Below are positions 26,388-32,847 of a stretch of DNA of 35,646 nt, one piece after another. Numbering within the stretch: the stretch's first letter is position 1; each line of letters opens with the position of its first letter. The translations under genes and the position numbers were made by a program. The notes below the pieces were generated by a model. The model did no database searches. It was not told where the DNA came from and saw only the letters and a program-made list of their open reading frames with translations. Origin of the DNA: a virus; the IMG/VR virus record IMGVR_UViG_3300037248_000486, positions 1 through 35,646 of that record; one strand, written 5' to 3'.

Positions 26388-26624
26388 TCATTCATTTTCT
26401 ACAGATTTTTCGGAGATTTCAGAACCAATCAACGTTGATAATCCCGCGTCGCTCTGCGCGGTCTCTCGCTCTGTTCTAGGCATCATAGAATCCGCTGTGA
26501 GTTTTCCATCTAGCAACATGATTAGCTCGATGGCGCGCAAGCGAATGCGTTCTACCTTGGCAGTCTGTGCCAATCCTTGGAGCAGTTGTCTTGCGCTGAT
26601 TCGTCCGCGTCTTGGTTGAGCCAT
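26388..26624 (-). CDS. Small-terminase-like helical protein (78 aa)
   Basis: The start MAQPRRGRISARQLLQGLAQ is an ATG; a TTG start 18 codons upstream is unlikely. The stretch 'AKVERIRLRAIELIMLLDGKLTADS' matches what I know of short phage small-terminase or helix-turn-helix proteins of the 'RLRAxELIxKLxGKL' type. Leftward orientation and position upstream of the late module fit a packaging or DNA-recognition role. The ribosome site is poor (AGTAGG too close to ATG). Another possibility is a small regulator. Confidence 0.55.
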   Translation of the reverse strand: MAQPRRGRISARQLLQGLAQTAKVERIRLRAIELIMLLDGKLTADSMMPRTERETAQSDAGLSTLIGSEISEKSVENE

Positions 26625-26650
26625 CCTACTTATTACTGCAAAAACCGTGT

Positions 26651-26716
26651 GACAAAACTTGTCTCTTGACAAACCCAAAGGCTTTTGGGATAGTCAACGC
26701 ATCGGATACTTCCGAT
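26651..26716 (+). promoter_or_regulatory. Sigma70-like promoter with overlapping dyads
   Basis: The -35 TTGACA (26666-26671), a 17-base spacer and the -10 GATAGT (26689-26694) lie 35 bases ahead of the clamp-loader-like gene. Dyads surround it: GACAA-AAC-TTGTC at 26651-26663 sharing an arm with TTGTC-TCTT-GACAA at 26659-26672, CCCAAA-GGCT-TTTGGG at 26674-26689 filling the spacer, and ATCGGA-TACT-TCCGAT at 26701-26716 at the start site. The last two have identical 6-4-6 geometry. They look like operators. Confidence 0.75.
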
Positions 26717-26728
26717 AGGAGAAAAGCG

Positions 26729-27391
26729 ATGGCGACTGGCACACTGTTTCAAATGGAAGCGCAGACCGGGATGGAATTCCCCAAACCGTTGACGGAAGAG
26801 TTTAAGCCCGTGCGTCTGGCGGATTTTGTGGGGTTGGAAAAGCAAAAGAAGATACTGGCGAATCTTGCCAAGGCTCCGCGCCCGTGCGCTCTACTGTTCA
26901 AGGGCAGTTCCGGCACGGGTAAGACTTCGATGGCGTATGCGTTTGCGGCAGAGCTAGATGCCGATGTCTGGCACATCGGCAGTCAAGAATGTAAGGTTGA
27001 AAAATTGCAAGAGACCGTCGCTCGTTGCCACTATGTACCGCGTGCGGGTCTCAAAGCTTTCCACGTTGTGATTTGCGATGAGGCGGATTGCATGTCCGAT
27101 GCCGCGCAGAAGTATCTATTGTCCAAGCTTGACGGCACGGAAGCTTGCCCGAATACCATCTGGATTTTTACGTGCAATGCCGTGGAGAATTTCGCAGATC
27201 GGTTCTTGTCTCGTTGCATCGCGTTGCCGGATTTTAACTCTTACGGCTCTGGCGATGCGATTGCAGACTTCCTTGCGCGCGTCTGGCAAGCCAAGGCTCC
27301 TAGCGCAACCTGCCCGAACTTCAAGAAAATTGCCTGTGGAAACGTCCGGGAATCGTTGCAGAGACTTGAAACGGAATTGCTCGGTGTATAA
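26729..27391 (+). CDS. Clamp-loader-like AAA+ ATPase (220 aa)
   Basis: The start MATGTLFQME follows a strong AGGAG ribosome site; in-frame codons upstream would put the promoter inside the gene. Motifs in order are 'ADFVGLEKQKKILANL' (box II-like), Walker A 'GSSGTGKTS' (about 58-66), Walker B 'VVICDEAD', sensor 1 'FTCN' and an 'SRC' arginine-finger motif, as in RFC small subunit and DnaX. The third, collar-forming domain of clamp loaders is missing or very short: the C-terminus has only about 55 residues after SRC. It may load a host or phage clamp, or remodel another replication protein. Confidence 0.8.
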   Translation: MATGTLFQMEAQTGMEFPKPLTEEFKPVRLADFVGLEKQKKILANLAKAPRPCALLFKGSSGTGKTSMAYAFAAELDADVWHIGSQECKVEKLQETVARCHYVPRAGLKAFHVVICDEADCMSDAAQKYLLSKLDGTEACPNTIWIFTCNAVENFADRFLSRCIALPDFNSYGSGDAIADFLARVWQAKAPSATCPNFKKIACGNVRESLQRLETELLGV

Positions 27392-27398
27392 TTCGGCG

Positions 27399-27620
27399 AT
27401 GAAAGCCCCGAAAGAAGTCCGGGAATTTATTGCGGCTCTTGGACGGCAAGGCGGAAAGATCGGTGGAAAGTCCAAGAGCAAAGCCAAGGTTACGGCTGCG
27501 AGAGAGAACGGCGGGCTTGGCGGTCGCCCGCGTCAATTCCCTAAATGCCCTAAGTACCGCGCGCATCGCTTCTCTCCGTCCACGGGTAAATGCCCGTGCG
27601 GATTCGTTCGCTCCGAATAG
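27399..27620 (+). CDS. Basic protein with C-terminal zinc motif (73 aa)
   Basis: The ATG is 7 bases past the stop of the ATPase gene. The N-terminal 45 residues are basic and Gly-rich (GRQGGKIGGKSKSKAK, ARENGGLGGRPRQ), like small DNA-binding phage proteins. The end is C-P-K-Y-R-A-H-R ... G-K-C-P-C-G, a C-x5-H...C-x-C set that could bind zinc. The end is closely matched by that of the HNH protein at the right edge of the window. Confidence 0.65.
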   Translation: MKAPKEVREFIAALGRQGGKIGGKSKSKAKVTAARENGGLGGRPRQFPKCPKYRAHRFSPSTGKCPCGFVRSE

Positions 27621-28083
27621 TGTAGGTCACACGATTCTTTGCCGTCCGGCATTTCGTAGACCGTCTCGCGTTTACAGTTCTTGACCCAACACGCCATCGG
27701 TTGACAACCCTTGACCCAAACGTCCTGCCATTGCCCTAATCCCCAAAATGAATCAGCGCGGCAAGCCGCGTTTCCAGCGATGAGATACCCGACTTTGCTT
27801 CGGCATCGCTTTCCGCTTCGGACTCACTGCCGCGCCGAACTTGTAATGCGTAAAAACGCCATATAATAGACGCCGCCGCAGAAGTATCTATCTGGGGTAA
27901 TCTCTATCATTGTGTATTACGCGCGCTTTACTATAGACACGATTCGATTAAGTCTTTATTTATTAATAATATACACTCTATATCTGCGGCGGGACTTATA
28001 TACTACCCTTTACTGCGTTATGACCGCGCGCGGGCGCGGTGACACAAGATCGCCCCGAAATAACGCGGTAACGCTGCGTTACG
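27621..28083. other. AT-rich non-coding convergent spacer
   Basis: There is no credible gene. TTGAC occurs at 27681, 27701 and 27711 (CTTGACCCAA twice, 30 bases apart). An AT-rich block at about 27900-27990 lies between inverted 10-base arms, CCGCCGCAGA at 27873-27882 and TCTGCGGCGG at 27983-27992. Dyads ACCGCG-CGCGGT (28023-28040) and GTAACG-CTG-CGTTAC (28068-28082) follow. The last is one base beyond the primase gene's stop and could slow transcripts, though it has no T-tract. An origin or a transcription barrier is possible. Confidence 0.55.
27873..27992. repeat. Long-range inverted repeat around an AT-rich block
   Basis: Perfect 10-bp arms (CCGCCGCAGA and its reverse complement) are separated by 100 bases of mostly A/T sequence including TTTATTTATTAATAATATA. 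In otherwise GC-rich DNA this contrast is striking. Confidence 0.7.
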
Positions 28084-30492
28084 CTACTCAGGCTTCCACC
28101 CCACGATGCGAACCCAGACGTTGTCTGCTTCATCTTTGATGTGCGCGCCCTGCTCGTCAAAGATCGGGTCGTACTTGTATTCGAGCGCCCCGCCGCTGAC
28201 CAAAGTGCGAATCGTTTTCTCCACGTCCACGCCGTGTTCATGCCAGCGCCCCGCGTTGGACATCCCCTTCCAGCGGATGTAGACCCGCCGCTTGCCGTTC
28301 TCGTCGGTGACAACGTCAATGTTCTTGTCCTTGCCGGATTCCTTGCTCAAGCCATTCTTCGTGCGCTTCTGAACTTCGCGGATGACGATGTCGTTGAATT
28401 CCGCCTGAGTCGTACTCTTCGCGCGCCCCGGCGTGAAGGCTTGCCGGATGCGTCCTTGCCATCCCATGAACGCCACGGCGAATTTCCAATCCGTCTCCTC
28501 AATCCGCTTGTGACCTTGGAGGATGGCGCACAACGCCGCAACCTTGAGGACGTGGTAGGTGTCGCGCCCGCTCCAATCCTTTTCCGGCTGCCAGTTCAAG
28601 TAAAGTTCCTCAACACCCGGCGCGAAGCCGTCGCATTTCGCGTCTTGAAACTGGCTTTCCAGTGTGCTGCGAAAATCCACCGTCACCACGCCGAAGTCTA
28701 GTTCCTTCTCTTCAACTTGCCCCATGAGTGTCGTTGGTGCTTCCCAATTGCGAGTCTTGCGGCGGTCAAACCTTTCTTCCGCGAAGCCGAAGATCATGCG
28801 GCTCACAAAGCCGTGGCTGGAAGAGTCGCCGAACGCCTTGCGGTACACCAGTTCATCAATCTCGCTGTCACCCACGGGCAGCGCCGTGAGCCACGACAAG
28901 CGGCAGTTCACAATCTGCTTGTGGCGATATTTCGAGTCGCTGTATTCCTTCCCGTTGTGATCGTAGAAGTGTTGGAGCGCGGGGAACACGCCGGAAGTTT
29001 CGCCCTTGTTCTTGCGCAGCGTTTCCTCAAGTTCGTAAGTGACCATGCAGTGCGTGCGGGGACCGGGAGTCCTCGCCGGATTTTCCTTGGTGCCCGGTTG
29101 GTCTCCAATCAGCGTTGAAATGCTACGCTCGCCGGACGGCGTATAGACAGTCACCGCGCGGGATGTCCATCCCACTTCGTTGTTGCGAAGCCCTAGCATT
29201 GAGCCAGCGCGGTCTATCGCCGTGTCCTTGCCCGCACCTACCATCGCGAGTAACGTCACGTAAAAATTGATTCGCGCGCCTTCCACGCGGTCTTGAAGCG
29301 GTAGGCTGGAAACGAGCGCCATAAGTGCGGGTACAACCAACCCCGCCGACAGTCCGCCTTCGCAAGCTTTGTCCGTTAGTTCCTTGAAGCGTCCGGGCGG
29401 AAGTGCATCGTAGGGAAACGCCAGCGCCGGGTACTTGAGCCTCGATTCTGGTTCCGGTTCCGGCGCTTCTTCTTCAACTTTTCTGTCGGCTACTTTGGCT
29501 TTCAGTTTCGCTACCGTCTCAGCGGAAGATTTCTCGTTCCACTCCTTCACCTCTTGTGCCGTTTCCGCGACCGCGCCAAACTCTGCTACCAGTTCTTCGG
29601 CGGGTTGTTCATTCCAGATCGTGCCTTCGTAGGGTTGGTGTTCTTTGCTGAGGAAAGACACCAAGAAGCCGATGCCGGACTGATTGTGTTTGCGGTCTGT
29701 ATTGCTTGGGCATCCCTGTGCGTGACACTTGAATCCGAGTCCGCCGCCGTCCCAAAACAGCGCGCAGCCTCGCGCGCCTTGACCCTCATGCCTGTGTCCT
29801 GCAACCGGGCAGGTTAGAAACGGAATCCATGAGCCGTCCTCAACGCCTAGATTGCAGCCACACTCTTCAAGCCATTCAAAGAATGCTTCGTCGTCAAATT
29901 CCTCGCTCGTCTGGCGTAGACCCTCGGAGAATTTCTGTTCGCTCACGCCGCTCTTGGCAATCTTCGCTACCAGCCAATCGGGGATTGGAGTCGGCTCCAT
30001 ATCAAGCTCAACGGTGTACTCTCGTTTGGAATCGGGATGCACCGATGGTGGTGCGACAACGTAGCGCCTGTCGGCACGGAAGCTGAACCATTCGAGTCCG
30101 GCATACATGCCGTTGACGTTTCCAAGCTCAAGCGATTTTTCGGTGTGACTGAAAATGTAGTGCGGAGAATCCTTTCCCCCGGACTTGTGTAGGCGAGTGA
30201 GCGGCTTTTTTTGGTTCTCTTCTTTAGCCCACGCGGGAAGCCACGGACGTTGGTCAAACTCAAGGAAGCACGCGCCGCCAACCTTAAACTCCGGCGCGAG
30301 TCCGATACCGTAGTCTGAGTTCTCTTCTTCCCACCATGTGCGAATCTGCTTCTCGTCTTTGGTCGCGTCTTTTACGCCGTTGACGGTCGCGGGAATCTTG
30401 GTGCCGGGTATGAGCGGGAACACGCAGAGTCCAATGCTCGCGTATTTCAGCGCGTATTCGAGCGGAGTTGTCGCGATGGTTTCAATTGCCAT
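28084..30492 (-). CDS. Primase-polymerase/helicase fusion (802 aa)
   Basis: The N-terminal 175 residues match bifunctional prim-pol domains: 'ALKYASIGLCVFPLIPGTKIP', an acidic motif in 'CFLEFDQ' (Glu78, Asp80) where relatives often have D-x-D, 'SPHYIF' (His111) and 'YVVAPPSVHP'. A probable zinc module follows (Cys228, His233/235, Cys256, Cys261). A charged linker (about 310-350) leads to a DUF3987-like helicase part with Walker A 'MVGAGKDT' (417-424). It would prime and unwind at the phage fork. It ends the minus-strand replication block. Confidence 0.8.
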   Translation of the reverse strand: MAIETIATTPLEYALKYASIGLCVFPLIPGTKIPATVNGVKDATKDEKQIRTWWEEENSDYGIGLAPEFKVGGACFLEFDQRPWLPAWAKEENQKKPLTRLHKSGGKDSPHYIFSHTEKSLELGNVNGMYAGLEWFSFRADRRYVVAPPSVHPDSKREYTVELDMEPTPIPDWLVAKIAKSGVSEQKFSEGLRQTSEEFDDEAFFEWLEECGCNLGVEDGSWIPFLTCPVAGHRHEGQGARGCALFWDGGGLGFKCHAQGCPSNTDRKHNQSGIGFLVSFLSKEHQPYEGTIWNEQPAEELVAEFGAVAETAQEVKEWNEKSSAETVAKLKAKVADRKVEEEAPEPEPESRLKYPALAFPYDALPPGRFKELTDKACEGGLSAGLVVPALMALVSSLPLQDRVEGARINFYVTLLAMVGAGKDTAIDRAGSMLGLRNNEVGWTSRAVTVYTPSGERSISTLIGDQPGTKENPARTPGPRTHCMVTYELEETLRKNKGETSGVFPALQHFYDHNGKEYSDSKYRHKQIVNCRLSWLTALPVGDSEIDELVYRKAFGDSSSHGFVSRMIFGFAEERFDRRKTRNWEAPTTLMGQVEEKELDFGVVTVDFRSTLESQFQDAKCDGFAPGVEELYLNWQPEKDWSGRDTYHVLKVAALCAILQGHKRIEETDWKFAVAFMGWQGRIRQAFTPGRAKSTTQAEFNDIVIREVQKRTKNGLSKESGKDKNIDVVTDENGKRRVYIRWKGMSNAGRWHEHGVDVEKTIRTLVSGGALEYKYDPIFDEQGAHIKDEADNVWVRIVGWKPE

Positions 30493-30495
30493 GAG

Positions 30496-30765
30496 TTATT
30501 CTTTTCCTTTTTCGTCCGCTAACGCGGACGCGATGGTCTCAAACTTGGCGGTCGTGATGATGTAAGGGTCGTCGTCGCCTTTTACTTGGATAGTCGCGAG
30601 TGTCGTGATGAGCGCCGCGCCCCATGTGGACGGGCAAACGTCAATGATGTGGGCTACGTTGATGATGATCGGACGCGGGTCTGACCATCTCTTCGTCGGC
30701 TCTTCATCGACGAAATTGTCTCCATCTGAGAGCCGCCAAACTTGGTTTACGCGAATAAAGCCCAT
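30496..30765 (-). CDS. Small FlbD-like-fold protein (89 aa)
   Basis: The start MGFIRVNQVW overlaps the TGA of the upstream gene (TGATG) with AAGGGG upstream. The pattern 'PIIINVAHIIDVCP ... PYIITTAKFETIASAL' is like small phage proteins related to FlbD, with a beta strand, a short loop, another strand and a helix. It is 3 bases ahead of the primase gene. Function is unknown; a DNA-replication accessory is possible from context. Confidence 0.55.
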   Translation of the reverse strand: MGFIRVNQVWRLSDGDNFVDEEPTKRWSDPRPIIINVAHIIDVCPSTWGAALITTLATIQVKGDDDPYIITTAKFETIASALADEKGKE

Positions 30766-30977
30766 CACAGTCCCCCTTCCATCGCCCGGTCTATCTCCGC
30801 GCGGCACAGCGGGCACTCCGAAGCCGCGCCATGTTCCCAAAAGCCGTGGGCGCACAGCGGTACTCCGGCTTCTTCTAGAAGAAACCTGAGAACTTCCGCG
30901 AATTTCCCGGTGCGGAAATTTTCCGCGACCGTCCTCATTTTCTCGTTGTATTCGTGTTGCATGAGAATTGTGCTCAT
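30765..30977 (-). CDS. Small zinc-motif protein (70 aa)
   Basis: The start MSTILMQHEY overlaps the stop of the 50-residue helix-turn-helix gene by four bases (ATGA) and has GGAG upstream. An N-terminal helix (about 8-37) leads to C-A-H-G-F-W-E-H-G then E-C-P-L-C-R (Cys42, His44, His49, Cys55, Cys58), a probable zinc site. No named family is recognised. Confidence 0.6.
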   Translation of the reverse strand: MSTILMQHEYNEKMRTVAENFRTGKFAEVLRFLLEEAGVPLCAHGFWEHGAASECPLCRAEIDRAMEGGL

Positions 30978-31126
30978 AGTTTTCTCCGTCCGCGCGTCCG
31001 GCGCGGCAAATTCAACTCCGAACGCCACTTGAACAGGGAACGGCTCGATACGTTGAGCGCCTTGGCAATGTCGGCGAACGTTAAACCCACCGCCCAGAGC
31101 TTTTTGAATTTTGTTCGAGTGGTCAT
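30974..31126 (-). CDS. Helix-turn-helix DNA-binding protein (50 aa)
   Basis: A short gene with a GGGAGAG ribosome site. The protein MTTRTKFKKLWAVGLT is followed by F-A-D-I-A-K-A-L-N-V-S-S-R-S-L-F-K-W, a clear helix-turn-helix like the resolvase or sigma-region-4 type (G-x-x-x-x-x-I-A ... L-x-V-S-x-x-T/S-V/L-x-x-W). The C-terminus is very basic (PRRTRGRRKL). It heads the transcript that carries the zinc-motif, FlbD-like and primase genes, so it may regulate them or bind the origin. Confidence 0.7.
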   Translation of the reverse strand: MTTRTKFKKLWAVGLTFADIAKALNVSSRSLFKWRSELNLPRRTRGRRKL

Positions 31127-31170
31127 CTCTCTCCCTAATACTGATAGTTCACAAAAAAGTCACAATTCTT

Positions 31171-31197
31171 CGGGGGAACGCTAGGGACGTTCCCCCG
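31171..31197. other. Perfect 10-bp hairpin
   Basis: CGGGGGAACG at 31171-31180 and CGTTCCCCCG at 31188-31197 pair fully with a 7-base loop. It lies between the 227-residue gene and the helix-turn-helix gene. A run of six T on the minus strand comes only about ten bases later, so it could be a weak terminator, an mRNA-processing site or an operator. Confidence 0.6.
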
Positions 31198-31239
31198 CTT
31201 GCGGCTGTGCCAACGCGGAGAGCGAGTCCGCGCCTTCTC

Positions 31240-31263
31240 CGCCGTGAAAGGAGGAACACGGCG
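31240..31263. other. Hairpin with AAAGGAGGAA loop
   Basis: CGCCGTG (31240-31246) and CACGGCG (31257-31263) form a 7-bp stem. The 10-base loop on the plus strand is AAAGGAGGAA, a perfect Shine-Dalgarno sequence, yet no plus-strand gene starts after it. It is in the spacer beyond the 227-residue gene. Confidence 0.6.
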
Positions 31264-31296
31264 TTTCTACAAGACCGGACGGTCGTTAGCTTTTTT

Positions 31297-31980
31297 TCAT
31301 TGCGGACTCCCGACTAATGCCCGCAGCGCGAGATTTCTCGCCGTCTTCGCCTTAGCAATCGCGTCTTCTTTTTTCCATCCGGCTTGGATGCGAAGGGTGT
31401 CTGCGCATGACTTGCAAGTCGGTGCTTCGCCGGATGCAGCCATCGCGACCTTGCCGCTGTCCCGCCCACACGCCGTTTCACCACCGATGAAGTCTTGATC
31501 GTAAGAAGGACCGCTGGTGTTCGCCCACTGCATTCCGAGGACGTGGGTGATCTTGGCTTTAGCCTTCGGTGTGATGACCACAACACCGCCGCGTACGACG
31601 AGCGTCGGCGCGCCTTGCGCGTCTTGCACTACGTCGTACTCGACGCCTTGGATTCGCACGACATCGCCCAAGTCAAGTGACTTGACCTTGCCCTTGTTTT
31701 CGTTGCCGGATTTTCCGGTGATGATCTGCCGGACGCGAGCGTAGGTGTAGCAGCCTTGCGGTTTGTACATCTCGCAGTACTGCTTGAAGCTGGTGCATCC
31801 GCCGATGGTTGCGCCAATCTCAAACCGCTCCTGCATCTCGGCGAGAATCGGCTTGAGCTTCTTGGTCAGTTCCTTCCGGCGTTTGTTGTAGTCGGTGATG
31901 GTTTTACTCGGCTGTATCTCCCCGAAGATAGCGAGAGCCTCTTCGTGGAGCTTCGAGTAATTCTTATTGTTTCTTGCCAT
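31297..31980 (-). CDS. Hypothetical protein with zinc-ribbon end (227 aa)
   Basis: The first half is a charged, helical region (about 10-95), with Cys at 'GGCTSFKQYCEMYKPQGC'. The C-terminus has a likely zinc ribbon, 'ETACGRDS' then 'TCKSCAD', of the kind phage proteins use for DNA or RNA contact. A GAGG ribosome site lies about ten bases before the ATG. The leader contains hairpins and a full terminator, so expression may be attenuated. The family is unknown. Confidence 0.6.
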   Translation of the reverse strand: MARNNKNYSKLHEEALAIFGEIQPSKTITDYNKRRKELTKKLKPILAEMQERFEIGATIGGCTSFKQYCEMYKPQGCYTYARVRQIITGKSGNENKGKVKSLDLGDVVRIQGVEYDVVQDAQGAPTLVVRGGVVVITPKAKAKITHVLGMQWANTSGPSYDQDFIGGETACGRDSGKVAMAASGEAPTCKSCADTLRIQAGWKKEDAIAKAKTARNLALRALVGSPQ

Positions 31981-31998
31981 GAATTTTGTCCTCGGAAA

Positions 31999-32045
31999 AT
32001 AAAAAAGCCCGCCGACTCCAAGGATGTCCTTGGAATCAGCGGGCT
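31999..32045 (-). terminator. Long intrinsic terminator
   Basis: Minus-strand RNA would pair 19 bases (AGCCCGCTGATTCCAAGGA with TCCTTGGAGTCGGCGGGCT) with a 2-base loop, followed by TTTTTT. Two of the pairs are G-U in the minus transcript and would be A-C mismatches on the other strand, so it acts leftward. It ends 19 bases before the start of the 227-residue gene. Confidence 0.9.
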
Positions 32046-32125
32046 TATCAGTTCGCCAGCCGCGCCGGATTTACCCGGCGACTTGTATGATGGCGCTAAC
32101 GCGCCAGCAGGTCGGAATCACTGCC
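32000..32125 (-). ncRNA. Candidate structured leader or small RNA
   Basis: Between a sigma70-like promoter and the terminator lies about 125 bases with four successive hairpins on the minus strand: GCAG-CTGC, TGGCGC-GTTA-GCGCCA (32091-32106), CGCCGG-GTAAAT-CCGGCG (32063-32080), and the terminator stem. GCTGGCG and TGATTCC each occur twice, allowing alternative pairings. No reading frame of note is inside. It may be a free small RNA or an attenuator leader for the 227-residue gene. It matches no RNA family I know. Confidence 0.45.
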
Positions 32126-32131
32126 ACCAAT

Positions 32132-32161
32132 AGTATACAGGCGAGCCTCGAAAATTGTCTA
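32132..32161 (-). promoter_or_regulatory. Sigma70-like promoter, leftward
   Basis: On the minus strand the -35 TAGACA, an 18-base spacer and the -10 TATACT each match consensus at five of six positions. Start of transcription is expected near 32125. It lies in the spacer between the stop of the 217-residue gene and the terminator. Confidence 0.7.
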
Positions 32162-32167
32162 GGGGGG

Positions 32168-32821
32168 TTAGGGCACAATTCTGACGCGGTCGGCTAGGGA
32201 TGACGCGCCATATAGATCGTACTCAGAGATAGGCGGCATCTTACCCTGAGGGTAAGTTGGGGGTACAAGCGGGGTACAAGGTTTAGGTACGGATTTAGGT
32301 ACATTTAGGTCGCGTCGCTTCATCGTCGCCATCGCCTTTAGGTCAATCCGCTCGATTCGGTTCCCGTCGTCGTCCACGGCTATGAACGGCTTCTTTGGCT
32401 CCGGCTCTTTCCACGTACCGCGCTCAATCTTCCGCGCCTCAAACTCCACGCGCTCCCATCGGTACTGGTACATCCGGCGCTTTAGGTCGTTAAACTCCGG
32501 CGATTTGTCGGGGTAAAGAACTTCGGGAATGGGGAAGGTGATCGGCACGCAAAATCTTGGGCGCTTGACGCGGTTGGGATTGGGTCCGAAGAAAAGGCAC
32601 TCTTTGTTCCAACATCCGCACGATTGAACGCCGCCATGCCCTTTACGTTGACCGCTGGCGTACCGCTGTCCGGCGTGTACTTGGTTCTGGGTGGCTTGGA
32701 ATCCCTTCGTGCCGCAGTCGCAATTGAAAGTCCATAGCGCCTTACCCCACTTGGTGCCTACGCGCTCTACGGCGGTAAGCCGTCCGAATCGCATCCCGGC
32801 GATATTGACCATCTTGGGCAT
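32168..32821 (-). CDS. HNH-family-like zinc protein lacking the nuclease end (217 aa)
   Basis: The N-terminal 70 residues match those of phage HNH proteins: 'GMRFGRLTAVERVG', then C-D-C-G and S-C-G-C-W. Beyond residue 75 the sequence becomes unrelated, basic and Pro-rich with no H-N-H or 'NYEPGNCRW' motif. It may be a homing endonuclease remnant reused as a DNA-binding protein or regulator. An AGGT ribosome site is weak. The upstream neighbour is divergent, only 26 bases away. Confidence 0.6.
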   Translation of the reverse strand: MPKMVNIAGMRFGRLTAVERVGTKWGKALWTFNCDCGTKGFQATQNQVHAGQRYASGQRKGHGGVQSCGCWNKECLFFGPNPNRVKRPRFCVPITFPIPEVLYPDKSPEFNDLKRRMYQYRWERVEFEARKIERGTWKEPEPKKPFIAVDDDGNRIERIDLKAMATMKRRDLNVPKSVPKPCTPLVPPTYPQGKMPPISEYDLYGASSLADRVRIVP

Positions 32822-32847
32822 GTGTACCTAATACCCATTCCTTGGGC

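Noticed and set aside
26254-26619. Plus-strand frames of 86-121 codons opposite the small-terminase-like gene
   Set aside because: The leftward protein has a recognisable helical family pattern. The plus frames run across the iteron-like repeats and show no domain.
27701-27730. TTGACA at 27701 as a promoter -35
   Set aside because: No acceptable -10 at 16-19 bases and no gene start downstream on the plus strand.
32041-32126. tRNA-like look of a plus-strand stretch ending GCCACCA
   Set aside because: No matching 5' acceptor strand, no TTCRA T-loop with a 5-bp stem and no anticodon arm of proper size. The stems are better explained by the leftward hairpin series.
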